From Pseudomonadota bacterium (GTDB lineage Bacteria; Pseudomonadota; Alphaproteobacteria; Acetobacterales; Acetobacteraceae), in assembly GCA_021846225.1 (NCBI GenBank), contig JAJZCG010000016.1, forward strand, positions 1-39,117: DNA of 39,117 nucleotides, written 5' to 3'. Under the pieces are notes generated by a model. The model worked only from the letters and a program-made list of their open reading frames with translations. It did no database searches and was not told the origin of the DNA. The position numbers and the translations under genes are program-made. This document shows, in pieces, positions 17,319 through 25,700 of the stretch; position 1 is the first letter of the stretch, and each line of letters starts with the position of its first letter.

Positions 17319-17796
17319 TCTTTGTCTCTCCGGCATTGCCGCCACATTGTTTGGCGGCACCGCCGGGGTATTGTTTGGCGGCTCCGCCGCCGGGGCCGCG
17401 CAAACCTATGAGGTGACGCATAGCGACGCGCAGTGGCGAAAATTGCTCTCCCCCGCGGCGTATGACGTGCTGCGCCAACAGGGCACCGAGGCGCCGTTTT
17501 CCAGCCCGCTGCTGAACGAGCACCGCGCGGGCATTTTTGGCTGCGCCGGGTGCGCGCTGCCGCTGTTTTCCTCCAAAACCAAATATGACAGCGGCACCGG
17601 CTGGCCGAGCTTCTGGGCGCCGCTGCCAAATGCCGTGCTCACCGCCCGCGACAACTCGCTCTTCATGGAGCGCACCGAGGTGCATTGCCGGCGCTGCGGC
17701 GGGCATCTGGGGCATGTGTTCACCGACGGGCCGCCGCCCACGGGTTTGCGCTACTGCATGAACGGCGTGGCGCTGCGTTTCACACCCGCGGCGTGA
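17305..17796 (+). CDS. msrB: Peptide-methionine (R)-S-oxide reductase, Tat-exported
   Basis: MsrB reduces methionine-R-sulfoxide in proteins. The 163-residue protein begins with a twin-arginine-like signal (RRNLCLSG, then a hydrophobic Gly/Ala stretch, cleavage near AGA-AQ at 30-33), so it should act in the periplasm. Zinc ligands are Cys80/Cys83 (CAGC) and Cys128/Cys131 (CRRC). The substrate block SGTGWPSFW lies at 96-104, and the catalytic Cys151 is in RYCMNGVAL. Its start overlaps the DUF255 gene end; an AGGAG site lies before the ATG. Twin-arginine export rather than Sec is inferred from the RR pair and should be treated as likely, not certain. Confidence 0.93.
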   Translation: MNRRNLCLSGIAATLFGGTAGVLFGGSAAGAAQTYEVTHSDAQWRKLLSPAAYDVLRQQGTEAPFSSPLLNEHRAGIFGCAGCALPLFSSKTKYDSGTGWPSFWAPLPNAVLTARDNSLFMERTEVHCRRCGGHLGHVFTDGPPPTGLRYCMNGVALRFTPAA

Positions 17797-17873
17797 TGAC
17801 GGTTTGGCGTGCAATTGTTGCTGATTTGCAGTAATCTTGCGCTCGGAGAGGCCCTGTACACAGCGAGGGAAAA

Positions 17874-18284
17874 ATGGCTGAAGAACCGAACCTGTCGATT
17901 GCTCTCGAAACAATCTGTTTCATCATCGCCAAGGCGCGGCAGTTTGATGCCAAGGACGAGGTGACCGACCCGGACCCCGGTTCCAACGCGAGTGACGATG
18001 ACATGCGCGCCGTGCTGGAGGACCATTCGGACGATCCGGTGCGCACGGAGCTTTCCAGCGTGATCTGGGCCTTGAACGAGGATGCGCAGGTGGATCTGGT
18101 GGCGATGACTTGGCTTGGCCGCGGCGATGGCGATATCAGCGATTGGAACGCGCTGCGGGGCGAGGCGGCGCGCGACCATAATGCCCGCACGGCGGATTAT
18201 CTGCTCGGCATTCCGCTGCTGGCCGATTATTTAGAGGAAGCGCTCGCGCAGTTTGGCCTCTCCTGCGCGAGCGTTCAGGATTAG
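17874..18284 (+). CDS. DUF3775 domain protein
   Basis: A small acidic cytoplasmic protein of 136 residues, starting at an ATG preceded by GAGGGAAA. It matches the alphaproteobacterial DUF3775 pattern: an N-terminal CFIIAKARQFDAKDEVTDP, then DPGSNASDDDMRAVLEDH, and DLVAMTWLGRGDGDISDWN near residue 80. The function of the family is unknown. It converges with the cytochrome b561 gene and their stop codons overlap by 4 bases. Confidence 0.88.
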   Translation: MAEEPNLSIALETICFIIAKARQFDAKDEVTDPDPGSNASDDDMRAVLEDHSDDPVRTELSSVIWALNEDAQVDLVAMTWLGRGDGDISDWNALRGEAARDHNARTADYLLGIPLLADYLEEALAQFGLSCASVQD

Positions 18285-18826
18285 CGCGCCTGCCGCGGCA
18301 GCATCCGGCGCAGGGTATCGTCGCGCAGGAGGTAATGGTGGTACAGCGCCGCCAGGGCGTGGCCGGCAACCAGGATCATGATCAGCCAGGCGTTGAGATC
18401 ATGAATTTCATCGACAAAGCCGCCGGCCGCCTTGGAGAAGGTGCCGAAGGGCGAGGCGATGAGCAGGCCAAAGAAGCTCAGCGCGTGATTATCGGTCCAG
18501 CGCGTGAAAAAGCCCAGGGGGATTTCCGCGGCGATCAGCGTATACAGCGTGTGGTGCATCGCTTTCGCGGCGCGGTCCATGAGTTGCGTACCAGCGGCGG
18601 GTGCGCTGTAGCCTGGGGTCAGGCGCCATAAAATACGCAGCACGATGACCGCGGTGAGAATCACGCCGAAGGACATATGGCCGGTGATCATGATATGCCG
18701 CACGGCCTTGGGGAAAAAATCCCAGGTCTCGGCCGAGCCGAATTGCAGCAACACCAGCGCCGCGGTGGCCCAGTGCAGGATGATGGAGACGCCGTCGTAA
18801 CGGGCCGGGGCAGTTGCGTTATTCAT
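18281..18826 (-). CDS. Cytochrome b561
   Basis: A four-helix diheme membrane cytochrome of 181 residues from ATG 18826 (the frame is open 36 bases further upstream). Candidate heme ligands are His18 (SIILHWATA), His50 (ITGHMSFG), His142 (EIHDLNAW) and His156 (VAGHALAALYHH). Proteins of this family move electrons between the quinone pool and periplasmic acceptors such as superoxide. Its start lies 19 bases after the stop of the VIT gene, so the two form a unit. The C-terminus converges on the DUF3775 gene. The physiological partner is unknown. Confidence 0.9.
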   Translation of the reverse strand: MNNATAPARYDGVSIILHWATAALVLLQFGSAETWDFFPKAVRHIMITGHMSFGVILTAVIVLRILWRLTPGYSAPAAGTQLMDRAAKAMHHTLYTLIAAEIPLGFFTRWTDNHALSFFGLLIASPFGTFSKAAGGFVDEIHDLNAWLIMILVAGHALAALYHHYLLRDDTLRRMLPRQAR

Positions 18827-18845
18827 GTGCGTGGGGTGCTCCGGT

Positions 18846-19544
18846 TCAGGCCACGGTGCCAAACAGCCGGCCGATGCCGGTTGTCGCCGCCATGGCCAGC
18901 GCGCCCCAGAAGAGCACGCGCAGGGCTGGCCTGAGCGGTGCGGCGCCGCCCGCCTTGGCGCCCACGGCGCCGAGCACGGCCAGGAAGAGCATGGCGCCGA
19001 TGCCGATGGCGGGCATCACCAATGTCAGCGGTGAGACCACGGCGATGATCAGCGGCGCCGCGGCGCCCGCGGAGAATGTCAGCGCCGAGGCGAGCGCGGC
19101 TTCAATGGGGTTGGCGCCCGTTGTGTGTGAAATACCCAGCTCATCGCGGGCATGGGCTGCCAGCGCGTCCTTGACCATGAGCTGGCGCGAGACTTCGCGC
19201 GCAAGCTCGGGCTCGACGCCGCGGCTGACATAAATCTGCGCCAGCTCTTCGGCCTCGTGGGCGGGGGCAGTCATCAGCTCGTGCCGTTCCTTGTCCAGCG
19301 CGGCGTTCTCGGTGTCGCTCTGTGAACTTACCGAGACATATTCGCCAGCGGCCATCGCCATCGCGCCCGCGACCAGCCCGGCGACGCCGGCAACCAACGC
19401 ATCGTGCTGTGTTCCCCCGGCGGAGACCACGCCGAGGATAAGGCTGGCGGTTGAGATAATGCCGTCATTGGCGCCCAGAACGGCGGCGCGCAGCCAGCCG
19501 GTCCGCTCAATCAGATGGTTTTCCTTGTGGATATGTACGATCAT
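18846..19544 (-). CDS. VIT1/CCC1-family metal transporter
   Basis: A protein of 232 residues from ATG 19544, chosen because AAAGGAA lies nine bases upstream; the frame is open further. It begins with a His/Glu-rich segment (IVHIHKENHL). The VIT-family first helix GANDGIISTASLILGV and MAAGEYVSVSSQSDTENAAL follow, then a charged cytoplasmic stretch (about 90-150) and three more helices. Family members move Fe2+ or Mn2+ out of the cytoplasm. It is transcribed with cytochrome b561 and divergently from a P-type ATPase, which together look like a metal-handling locus. The metal cannot be decided from sequence. Confidence 0.9.
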   Translation of the reverse strand: MIVHIHKENHLIERTGWLRAAVLGANDGIISTASLILGVVSAGGTQHDALVAGVAGLVAGAMAMAAGEYVSVSSQSDTENAALDKERHELMTAPAHEAEELAQIYVSRGVEPELAREVSRQLMVKDALAAHARDELGISHTTGANPIEAALASALTFSAGAAAPLIIAVVSPLTLVMPAIGIGAMLFLAVLGAVGAKAGGAAPLRPALRVLFWGALAMAATTGIGRLFGTVA

Positions 19545-19624
19545 ATGCGTCAAATTCCTTTTCCGCCGTTGGTATAGCATCGCCCCGGCCGCAGGCATAT
19601 TCTGCCCGGTCATCGCGCGAAACA

Positions 19625-19654
19625 TTGCACGGCAGTTTCGATTGGCCCTAGGCT
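19625..19654 (+). promoter_or_regulatory. Possible promoter of the P-type ATPase gene (leaderless)
   Basis: TTGCAC (19625-19630) and TAGGCT (19649-19654) are spaced by 18 bases. Transcription would begin about seven bases later, at the ATG 19661 itself, and there is no ribosome-binding site, so the mRNA may be leaderless. Confidence 0.35.
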
Positions 19655-19660
19655 CGCGGC

Positions 19661-22225
19661 ATGGCGAAACCGATTGACCCAGCCATGCCGGGTAGCGGAC
19701 CTGGGCTGTCTTCGGCCGAGGCGCGGGAACGGCTGCGCCTGGATGGGCCGAATGAACTGCCGCAGGACCAGCGCCGCCATCTGCCGCGCATCGCCTGGGA
19801 TGCGGTGCGCGAGCCGATGCTGCAACTGCTGCTGGGTGCTGGCGTCATCTATCTGCTGCTGGGCAATCTGGCGGAGGCGCTGATCCTGCTGGGTTTTGCC
19901 CTGCTCAACGTGGGCATGGTGGTGGTGCAGGAAACCCGCACGGAAAACGCCCTTGCCGCGCTGCGTAGCCTTGCCAGCCCGCAGGCGCGCGTCTGGCGCG
20001 ATGGGCAGCGCCTGCGCCTGCCCGCCCGCGAACTGGTGCGGGGCGATGTGATCAGCCTGAATGAAGGCGAGCGGGTTCCGGCGGACGCCCTGCTGCGCGA
20101 GGCAAGCGCCATGCAGGTGGACGAGGCATTGTTGACCGGCGAGTCCGTGCCGGTGCGTAAACGCGCCGGAGCGGCCAGTGAACCGGATGCCGTGCCCGGG
20201 GGCGATGACAGCCCCCATGTCTGGGCTGGCAGCCTGGTTGTTGGTGGCAGCGGCACCGCGCTGGTAACCGCCACGGGGCCGCGTAGCGCCATCGGCCGGA
20301 TCGGCAAATCGCTGGGGACGGTGGAAGCGGCACCGGCGCCACTACAGGTGCAGATGCGCCGCCTCGTCTGGGTTTTTGCCACGGTGGGCATCGCGGCTTC
20401 GGTTATCATGGCCGTTGTTTACGGGCTGCTGCATGGCCAGTGGCTGCAGGCGATTCTCGCGGGCATCACCCTTGCCATGGCCGCGCTGCCCGAGGAATTT
20501 CCTCTGGTCCTCACGATCTTCCTCGCGCTGGGCGCCTGGCGTCTGTCGCAGCGGTATGTGCTGGTCCGCCGTTCGGCGGCGATCGAGGCGCTGGGCACCG
20601 CGACGCTGCTTTGCGCCGACAAGACCGGCACCATGACGCAAAACCGCATGTCAGTGGCGGTGCTCAAGGCCGGAGGGCAGAGCCTTGCCGTGGGGGAGAC
20701 GGCCCCGGCCTTGCCCGAGGCGTTTCATGAGCTGGTGGAATTCGCCATTCTGGCGAGCCGGGCGGACCCGTTCGACCCGATGGAGCAGGCGTTTCATCGC
20801 ATGGGGCAGAGGTTCCTGGCTGATACGGAGCATCTGCATGCGGGCTGGGAGCTGGTGCGGGACTATTCCCTCCAGGCGGGGCTGCTGGCGATGTCTCAGG
20901 CGTGGCGGGCTGGCACGGGCGGGCCTTATGTCATCGCGGCGAAGGGCGCGCCGGAGGCGGTGGCGGAGCTTTGCCATATGGACGCGCCCGCGCTGGAGGC
21001 GCTCCGCCAGGATGTGGCGCGGATGGCAGATGAGGGCCTGCGGGTTCTGGCCGTGGCCAAGGGGGTGCATGCCGGGCCGGTCTGGCCGGAATCGCAGCAT
21101 GATTTCGGATTTACATTTCTGGGACTGACCGGGTTGGCCGACCCGCTGCGCCCTGGCGTGAGCGAGGCGGTGGCGGCGTGCCATGGCGCGGGCATTGATG
21201 TTGCCATGATCACGGGAGACCACCCGGCGACGGCGCTGGCCATCGCGCGGCAGGCGGGCATCGCCACCGGCGGCGTGCTGACCGGCCAGGAAATCGCCAC
21301 GCTGGATGAGCCGGTGCTGCGGCGGCTTGTGGCGGATGTGCGGGTGTTCGCACGTATTATGCCGGAACAGAAACTACGGCTGGTGCAGGCGTTCGCCGCT
21401 AATGGCGAGGTCGTGGCGATGACGGGCGATGGCGTCAACGACGCGCCATCGCTGAAGGCCGCGCATATCGGCGTGGCGATGGGCGGGCGCGGCACGGATG
21501 TGGCGCGGGAGGCGGCTTCGCTGGTGCTGCTGGATGATGATTTCACCAGCCTGGTTGCGGCCATTCGCCTGGGGCGGCGGATTGACGGCAATTTACGCAA
21601 GGCCTTCGCCTATATCCTCGCCGTGCATGTGCCCATTGTTGGCATGTCGCTCATTCCGGTGCTGCTGGGCTGGCCCACGCTGCTCGGGCCGATCCATGTG
21701 GTGTTCCTGGAACTGATCATCGACCCGGCTTCCTCCATCGTGTTCGAGGCCGAGCCCGAAGATGCGGATGTGATGTCGCGCCAGCCCCGGCAGCCTGGCG
21801 CATCCTTGTTCAATCTGCCGTTGCTGGCGCGCGGGCTTGGCCAGGGCGTTGTGGTGCTGGCCAGTGCGCTAATGGTGTTTCTGGCCAGCATGGGCGGGCC
21901 GGGCGGCGAGGCGGCAGCGCGGGCCATGGCGTTTGTTGCGCTGGTGCTGGGCAATTTCGGACTGGTGCTGACCAGCAAGGGGCTGGATTCCAGTGCACTG
22001 CGGGCGCTGCGCACGCCAAACCGGGCCTTGGCGATTGTTGCCGCCATCGCGCTACCGGCGCTGGTATTGGCGCTGGCGGTGCCGGGGCTGCGCCATCTCT
22101 TCGGCTTCGCGGCGGTGAGCGCGGGGCAGATTGCCTTTGCCGCCGCCGCCGCCGCTGGCAGCTTTGCGGTGAATGAGGCGCTGGCATGGGCCATGCGGCG
22201 CCTGCGCCAGCGCGGCGCGCTTTAA
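19661..22225 (+). CDS. P-type ATPase, P2-like, unknown cation
   Basis: A cation-translocating ATPase of 854 residues. In order: a cation-ATPase N-domain (about 10-60), actuator TGES (159-162), M4 motif PEEFP (277-281), the phosphorylated Asp320 in DKTGTMTQ, TGDHPATA in the hinge, GDGVNDAPSLK, and six C-terminal helices. Ca2+ pumps of this class have PEGLP in M4 and an N-x-x-x-D site in M6; here M4 is PEEFP and M6 reads LELIIDPASSIVFEAEP (about 682-698), with extra acidic residues. It therefore belongs to a less studied subgroup with unknown substrate. The divergent VIT transporter makes Mn2+ or Fe2+ an attractive candidate, by inference only. Confidence 0.92.
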   Translation: MAKPIDPAMPGSGPGLSSAEARERLRLDGPNELPQDQRRHLPRIAWDAVREPMLQLLLGAGVIYLLLGNLAEALILLGFALLNVGMVVVQETRTENALAALRSLASPQARVWRDGQRLRLPARELVRGDVISLNEGERVPADALLREASAMQVDEALLTGESVPVRKRAGAASEPDAVPGGDDSPHVWAGSLVVGGSGTALVTATGPRSAIGRIGKSLGTVEAAPAPLQVQMRRLVWVFATVGIAASVIMAVVYGLLHGQWLQAILAGITLAMAALPEEFPLVLTIFLALGAWRLSQRYVLVRRSAAIEALGTATLLCADKTGTMTQNRMSVAVLKAGGQSLAVGETAPALPEAFHELVEFAILASRADPFDPMEQAFHRMGQRFLADTEHLHAGWELVRDYSLQAGLLAMSQAWRAGTGGPYVIAAKGAPEAVAELCHMDAPALEALRQDVARMADEGLRVLAVAKGVHAGPVWPESQHDFGFTFLGLTGLADPLRPGVSEAVAACHGAGIDVAMITGDHPATALAIARQAGIATGGVLTGQEIATLDEPVLRRLVADVRVFARIMPEQKLRLVQAFAANGEVVAMTGDGVNDAPSLKAAHIGVAMGGRGTDVAREAASLVLLDDDFTSLVAAIRLGRRIDGNLRKAFAYILAVHVPIVGMSLIPVLLGWPTLLGPIHVVFLELIIDPASSIVFEAEPEDADVMSRQPRQPGASLFNLPLLARGLGQGVVVLASALMVFLASMGGPGGEAAARAMAFVALVLGNFGLVLTSKGLDSSALRALRTPNRALAIVAAIALPALVLALAVPGLRHLFGFAAVSAGQIAFAAAAAAGSFAVNEALAWAMRRLRQRGAL

Positions 22226-22255
22226 ATAAGCAGGCTCGACAGACCAGTCAGCGCT

Positions 22256-22690
22256 TCAAGCCGGTCCGGCTGTTGCTTCTTCTTTACCGGCCCCGGCACT
22301 ATGGTACTGCGCGTCTGAAACCTGTTCCAGCCAGTCAACGGCCTTGCCGTCGAGCTGTTCCTGGATGGCGATATGCGTCATCGCGGTGGTGGCCGTGGCG
22401 CCGTGCCAATGGCGCTCGCCTGGGGCGATCCAGACCACGTCGCCAGGGCGGATGCTTTGTGCCGCCGCGCCCTCAAGCTGCACCCAGCCACAACCGGCGA
22501 TGACGATGAGCGTCTGTCCCAGCGGGTGCGTGTGCCAAGCGGTGCGCGCACCAGGCTCGAAGGTAACGGCGGCGCCAAAGGCGCGGGCCGGGGCGGGTGG
22601 GTTGAACAGCGGGTCCAGCCGCACCGTGCCGGTGAAATATTCAGCAGGGCCCTTGCCGGAGGGTCGCGTGCCGGCTCTGAAAACGTCCAT
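22256..22690 (-). CDS. Single-domain cupin, Mn-dependent hydroxynitrile-lyase-like
   Basis: A cupin of 144 residues with an excellent ribosome site (GAGGAGG, eight bases before the ATG). It follows the pattern [38 protein letters not shown] and [20 protein letters not shown]. The metal ligands fall at His53, His55, Gln59 and His94, and Gln110 is also present. These are the positions I recall for the Mn2+ site and active-site Gln of the Granulicella tundricola hydroxynitrile lyase. Most genomic homologues are simply annotated as cupins, and the natural substrate is unsettled; the cyanohydrin activity may be incidental. Transcribed alone, converging on the P-type ATPase. Confidence 0.87.
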   Translation of the reverse strand: MDVFRAGTRPSGKGPAEYFTGTVRLDPLFNPPAPARAFGAAVTFEPGARTAWHTHPLGQTLIVIAGCGWVQLEGAAAQSIRPGDVVWIAPGERHWHGATATTAMTHIAIQEQLDGKAVDWLEQVSDAQYHSAGAGKEEATAGPA

Positions 22691-22789
22691 GATACCGCCT
22701 CCTCGCGGGTTGCCGTTGGTAGAGTACCTAACCTTTACCGCCGCTCGCGATTAGATGCTATAAAACGCATGAACTTATAAGGTGGATTT

Positions 22790-22924
22790 ATGAATGGCGC
22801 GCGAACGCGGCTTCAGCAAAGCCGCGGCGAAACCGGGGGGCAGTTTGCGCCGGGCCATACCATTTCCGGCCGGGAGGAACGGCCGGGCGGCGCTGGGTAT
22901 AAAAGGATAAGCCGGAGCAGGTGA
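22790..22924 (+). CDS. Possible small Arg-rich ORF (44 residues)
   Basis: ATG 22790 is preceded by AAGGTGG and, further up, by TATAAA. The frame runs 44 codons to TGA 22922-22924, within the terminator hairpin of the opposing fdhA gene. The product is basic and Gly/Arg-rich (begins MNGARTRLQQSRGETGG) with no recognised domain. The same 257-base gap contains inverted repeats at 22806-22826 (8-base stem) and 22866-22886 (7-base stem), so a structured RNA is an alternative. Composition in a GC-rich genome makes a chance ORF quite possible. Confidence 0.25.
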   Translation: MNGARTRLQQSRGETGGQFAPGHTISGREERPGGAGYKRISRSR

Positions 22925-22936
22925 ATGCTCCGGCTT
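22909..22936 (-). terminator. Intrinsic terminator of glyA-fdhA
   Basis: The inverted repeat AAGCCGGAGCA / TGCTCCGGCTT (11-base stem, 6-base loop) lies just past the fdhA stop. On the minus strand it is followed by ATCCTTTTAT, T-rich enough for termination in that direction only. Confidence 0.75.
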
Positions 22937-22947
22937 CGGTATCTCGC

Positions 22948-24147
22948 TCAGGCGGCCGAGAGCATGTTGTGCGGATCGATCACGAATTTCTTCGGCGCCC
23001 CGGCATCGAACTCGGCATAGCCCTTGGGGGCGTCGTCAAGCGAAATGATCTCCACGCCGACGATATCGGCGATTTTGATGCGGTCCCACAATATCGCCTG
23101 CATCAGCGCGCGATTATACTTAAGCACCGGGGTCTGGCCGGTGTAGAAGCTGTGCGACTTGGCCCAGCCGAGGCCAAAGCGGATGCTCAGCGCCCCCTGC
23201 TTGGCGGCTTTGTCGACGGCGCCGGGGTCGTCGGTGACGTAGAGGCCGGGAAAGCTGATCTTGCCGGCCGGGCGCGTCACGTTCATCAGCGAATTCAGCA
23301 CGGTCGCCGGGGCCTCATGCTGGGCGCCGTCATGGCCGTGGCCGCGTGCCTCGAAGCCGACCGCATCGATGGCGCAATCCACTTCGTCAGTGCCTAATAT
23401 CTGCGCGATCTGCTCCGAGAGCGAGGCGTCCTTGGAGAGGTCCACCGTCTGGAAGCCCACCTTGGCGGCATGGACCAGGCGCACCGGATTGACATCGCCA
23501 ACGATGACCACCGCCGCGCCGAGCAACTGCGCCGAGGCCGCCGCCGCCAAGCCGACCGGGCCAGCGCCCGCGACATAGACCGTGCTGCCGGGGCCGGCAC
23601 CGGCCGTCACCGCGCCGTGGAAGCCGGTGGGCAGAATATCGGAGAGGCAGGTCAGATCGCGGATTTTGGCCATGGCCTGCGCCCGGTCGGGGAATTTCAG
23701 CAGGTTGAAGTCGGCATAGGGCACCATGACATATTCAGCCTGCCCGCCGATCCAGTCTCCCATGTCGACATAGCCGTATGCGCCTCCGGCGCGCGCCGGG
23801 TTGACCGTGAGGCAGACATTGCTGTGCTGCTCCTTGCAGGAGCGGCAACGCCCGCAGGCGACGTTGAAGGGAACCGACACGAGATCGCCCTTTTGCAGGG
23901 TCTCCACATCGCGGCCCGCCTCGATCACCTCGCCGGTGATCTCGTGGCCGAGGATCAGCCCCGCCTGCGCCGTGGTGCGCCCGCGCACCATGTGCTGATC
24001 GGAGCCGCAGATATTGGTGGAAACGACCTTGAGAATGACGCCATGTTCCGCCCGGCGCCCGCGCGGGTCTTCCAGCTTGGGGAAGGGGATTTTCTGGACT
24101 TCGACTTTTCCTTGAGAGATGTAAGCAACGCCTCTGTTACCTGTCAT
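22948..24147 (-). CDS. fdhA: Glutathione-independent formaldehyde dehydrogenase
   Basis: A zinc-dependent medium-chain dehydrogenase of 399 residues that oxidises formaldehyde to formate with NAD+ without needing glutathione, like the Pseudomonas putida enzyme. Catalytic zinc ligands are Cys47 (STNICGSDQH), His68 (LGHEITGEV) and Asp170. Structural zinc ligands are Cys98, 101, 104 and 112 (CGRCRSCKEQHSNVC). The cofactor motif is VAGAGPVGLAAAASA. The ATG follows a near-perfect AGGAGGT. It lies 49 bases after glyA and is probably its operon partner. In this locus it should detoxify the formaldehyde released when sarcosine oxidase demethylates sarcosine. Confidence 0.95.
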   Translation of the reverse strand: MTGNRGVAYISQGKVEVQKIPFPKLEDPRGRRAEHGVILKVVSTNICGSDQHMVRGRTTAQAGLILGHEITGEVIEAGRDVETLQKGDLVSVPFNVACGRCRSCKEQHSNVCLTVNPARAGGAYGYVDMGDWIGGQAEYVMVPYADFNLLKFPDRAQAMAKIRDLTCLSDILPTGFHGAVTAGAGPGSTVYVAGAGPVGLAAAASAQLLGAAVVIVGDVNPVRLVHAAKVGFQTVDLSKDASLSEQIAQILGTDEVDCAIDAVGFEARGHGHDGAQHEAPATVLNSLMNVTRPAGKISFPGLYVTDDPGAVDKAAKQGALSIRFGLGWAKSHSFYTGQTPVLKYNRALMQAILWDRIKIADIVGVEIISLDDAPKGYAEFDAGAPKKFVIDPHNMLSAA

Positions 24148-24196
24148 GTGACCTCCTGATTATGGTTCTGGATAACGGGGCGGATGCCCCGGCCGG

Positions 24197-25498
24197 TTAA
24201 CGCGGGTAGATGGGAAAGCGGGCGCACAGCGCGTGGACCTGCGCGGCGACCGCGGCTTCAACGGCGGCGTTGGTGCCATCGTTGGCGTGGGCGAGACCCT
24301 CGACCACCTGGTTGATCAGCCGTCCGACCTCGCGGAACTCCGCGACGCCGAAGCCGCGCGAGGTGGCGGCCGGGGTGCCCAGGCGGATGCCGGAGGTAAT
24401 GAACGGCTTCTCCGGGTCAAACGGGATCGCATTTTTATTCGCTGTGATATGCGCACGCTCCAGGCTGGCTTCGGTGTTCTTGCCGGTCACGCGCTTGGGC
24501 CGCAGGTCGACGAGCATCAGGTGGCTGTCAGTGCCGCCTGAGAAAATGTCGAGACCTTCGCCCGCCAGGGTTGCCGCCAGCGCTTTCGCGTTTTCAACAA
24601 CTGCCTGCTGATAAACGCGAAACGATGGTTGCAGCGCTTCACCGAAGGCGACCGCCTTGGCGGCGATCACATGCATCAGCGGTCCACCCTGCAGGCCGGG
24701 GAAAATCGCGGAATTGATCTTTTTGGCGATTTCCTCATGGTTGGTGAGCACCATGCCGCCGCGTGGGCCGCGCAAGGTTTTATGCGTGGTGGTGGTCACC
24801 ACATGCGCATGCGCCATCGGCGATGGATAAATGCCCGCCGCGACCAGCCCCGCGAAATGCGCCATGTCGACCATGAAATACGCACCGATTTCATCGGCCA
24901 CGGCGCGGATGCGCGCAAAATCGATAAAACGCGGATACGCAGAGCCGCCCGCGATGATCAGCTTGGGCTTGTGTGTGCGCGCGAGGGATTCCAATTCGTC
25001 ATAGTCGAGCAGGCCATCTTCGCGGCGCACGCCATATTGTACGGCGTTGAACCACTTGCCCGACATGTTGGGCGCCGCGCCATGTGTGAGATGCCCACCG
25101 GCGGCGAGGCTCATGCCCAGAATGGTGTCGCCCGGCTTGATGAGGGCAAGAAACACCGACTGGTTGGCCTGGCTGCCGGAGTTGGCCTGCACATTGGCGA
25201 AGTTGCAGGCAAAGAGTTTTTTGGCCCGCTCGATGGCCAGGGTCTCGGCGAGGTCGGCCGGGCCGCAACCGCCGTAATAGCGCTTGCCGGGGTAACCCTC
25301 GGCGTATTTGTTGGTGAGTACCGAGCCTTGAGCCTGCATCACGGCGGCGGAGACGATATTCTCCGAGGCGATGAGCTCCACGCCATCCTGCTCACGGCGC
25401 AGCTCAGCGTTGAGGATGCTGGCAATTTCAGAATCAGCTTGCACCAGCGGGGCCGAAAAAAATCGCTCCAGCTCTTGGGTGGGGTAGGGTGTCGTCAT
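24197..25498 (-). CDS. glyA: Serine hydroxymethyltransferase
   Basis: A PLP enzyme of 433 residues interconverting glycine plus 5,10-methylene-THF with serine plus THF. Conserved blocks are [10 protein letters not shown] (41-50), [18 protein letters not shown] (61-78), the PLP-lysine segment [14 protein letters not shown] with Lys240, and [10 protein letters not shown] near the C-terminus. In the present context it would take the glycine and methylene-THF produced by heterotetrameric sarcosine oxidase to serine, which SdaA deaminates. It could also be the general housekeeping copy. It leads the glyA-fdhA unit; no clear promoter is visible in the 200-base gap before it. Confidence 0.96.
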   Translation of the reverse strand: MTTPYPTQELERFFSAPLVQADSEIASILNAELRREQDGVELIASENIVSAAVMQAQGSVLTNKYAEGYPGKRYYGGCGPADLAETLAIERAKKLFACNFANVQANSGSQANQSVFLALIKPGDTILGMSLAAGGHLTHGAAPNMSGKWFNAVQYGVRREDGLLDYDELESLARTHKPKLIIAGGSAYPRFIDFARIRAVADEIGAYFMVDMAHFAGLVAAGIYPSPMAHAHVVTTTTHKTLRGPRGGMVLTNHEEIAKKINSAIFPGLQGGPLMHVIAAKAVAFGEALQPSFRVYQQAVVENAKALAATLAGEGLDIFSGGTDSHLMLVDLRPKRVTGKNTEASLERAHITANKNAIPFDPEKPFITSGIRLGTPAATSRGFGVAEFREVGRLINQVVEGLAHANDGTNAAVEAAVAAQVHALCARFPIYPR

Positions 25499-25700
25499 GA
25501 CGAGAGGTTCAACTCCAGGTTAAGGGCAAAATTCAGACATACCGGCGGCGCTTGGCACCGCGGGGGGATTTGCGAGGGGACGATGACTTTGGATTGACGG
25601 GTTAATTTACCGTCTGAAGCGCCCTCGATCATTGTAATTCAGAGGCGGGTTTATATATGAGATGCAATCGTACGGAGATTTTATCTCACGTCATCGGGCG

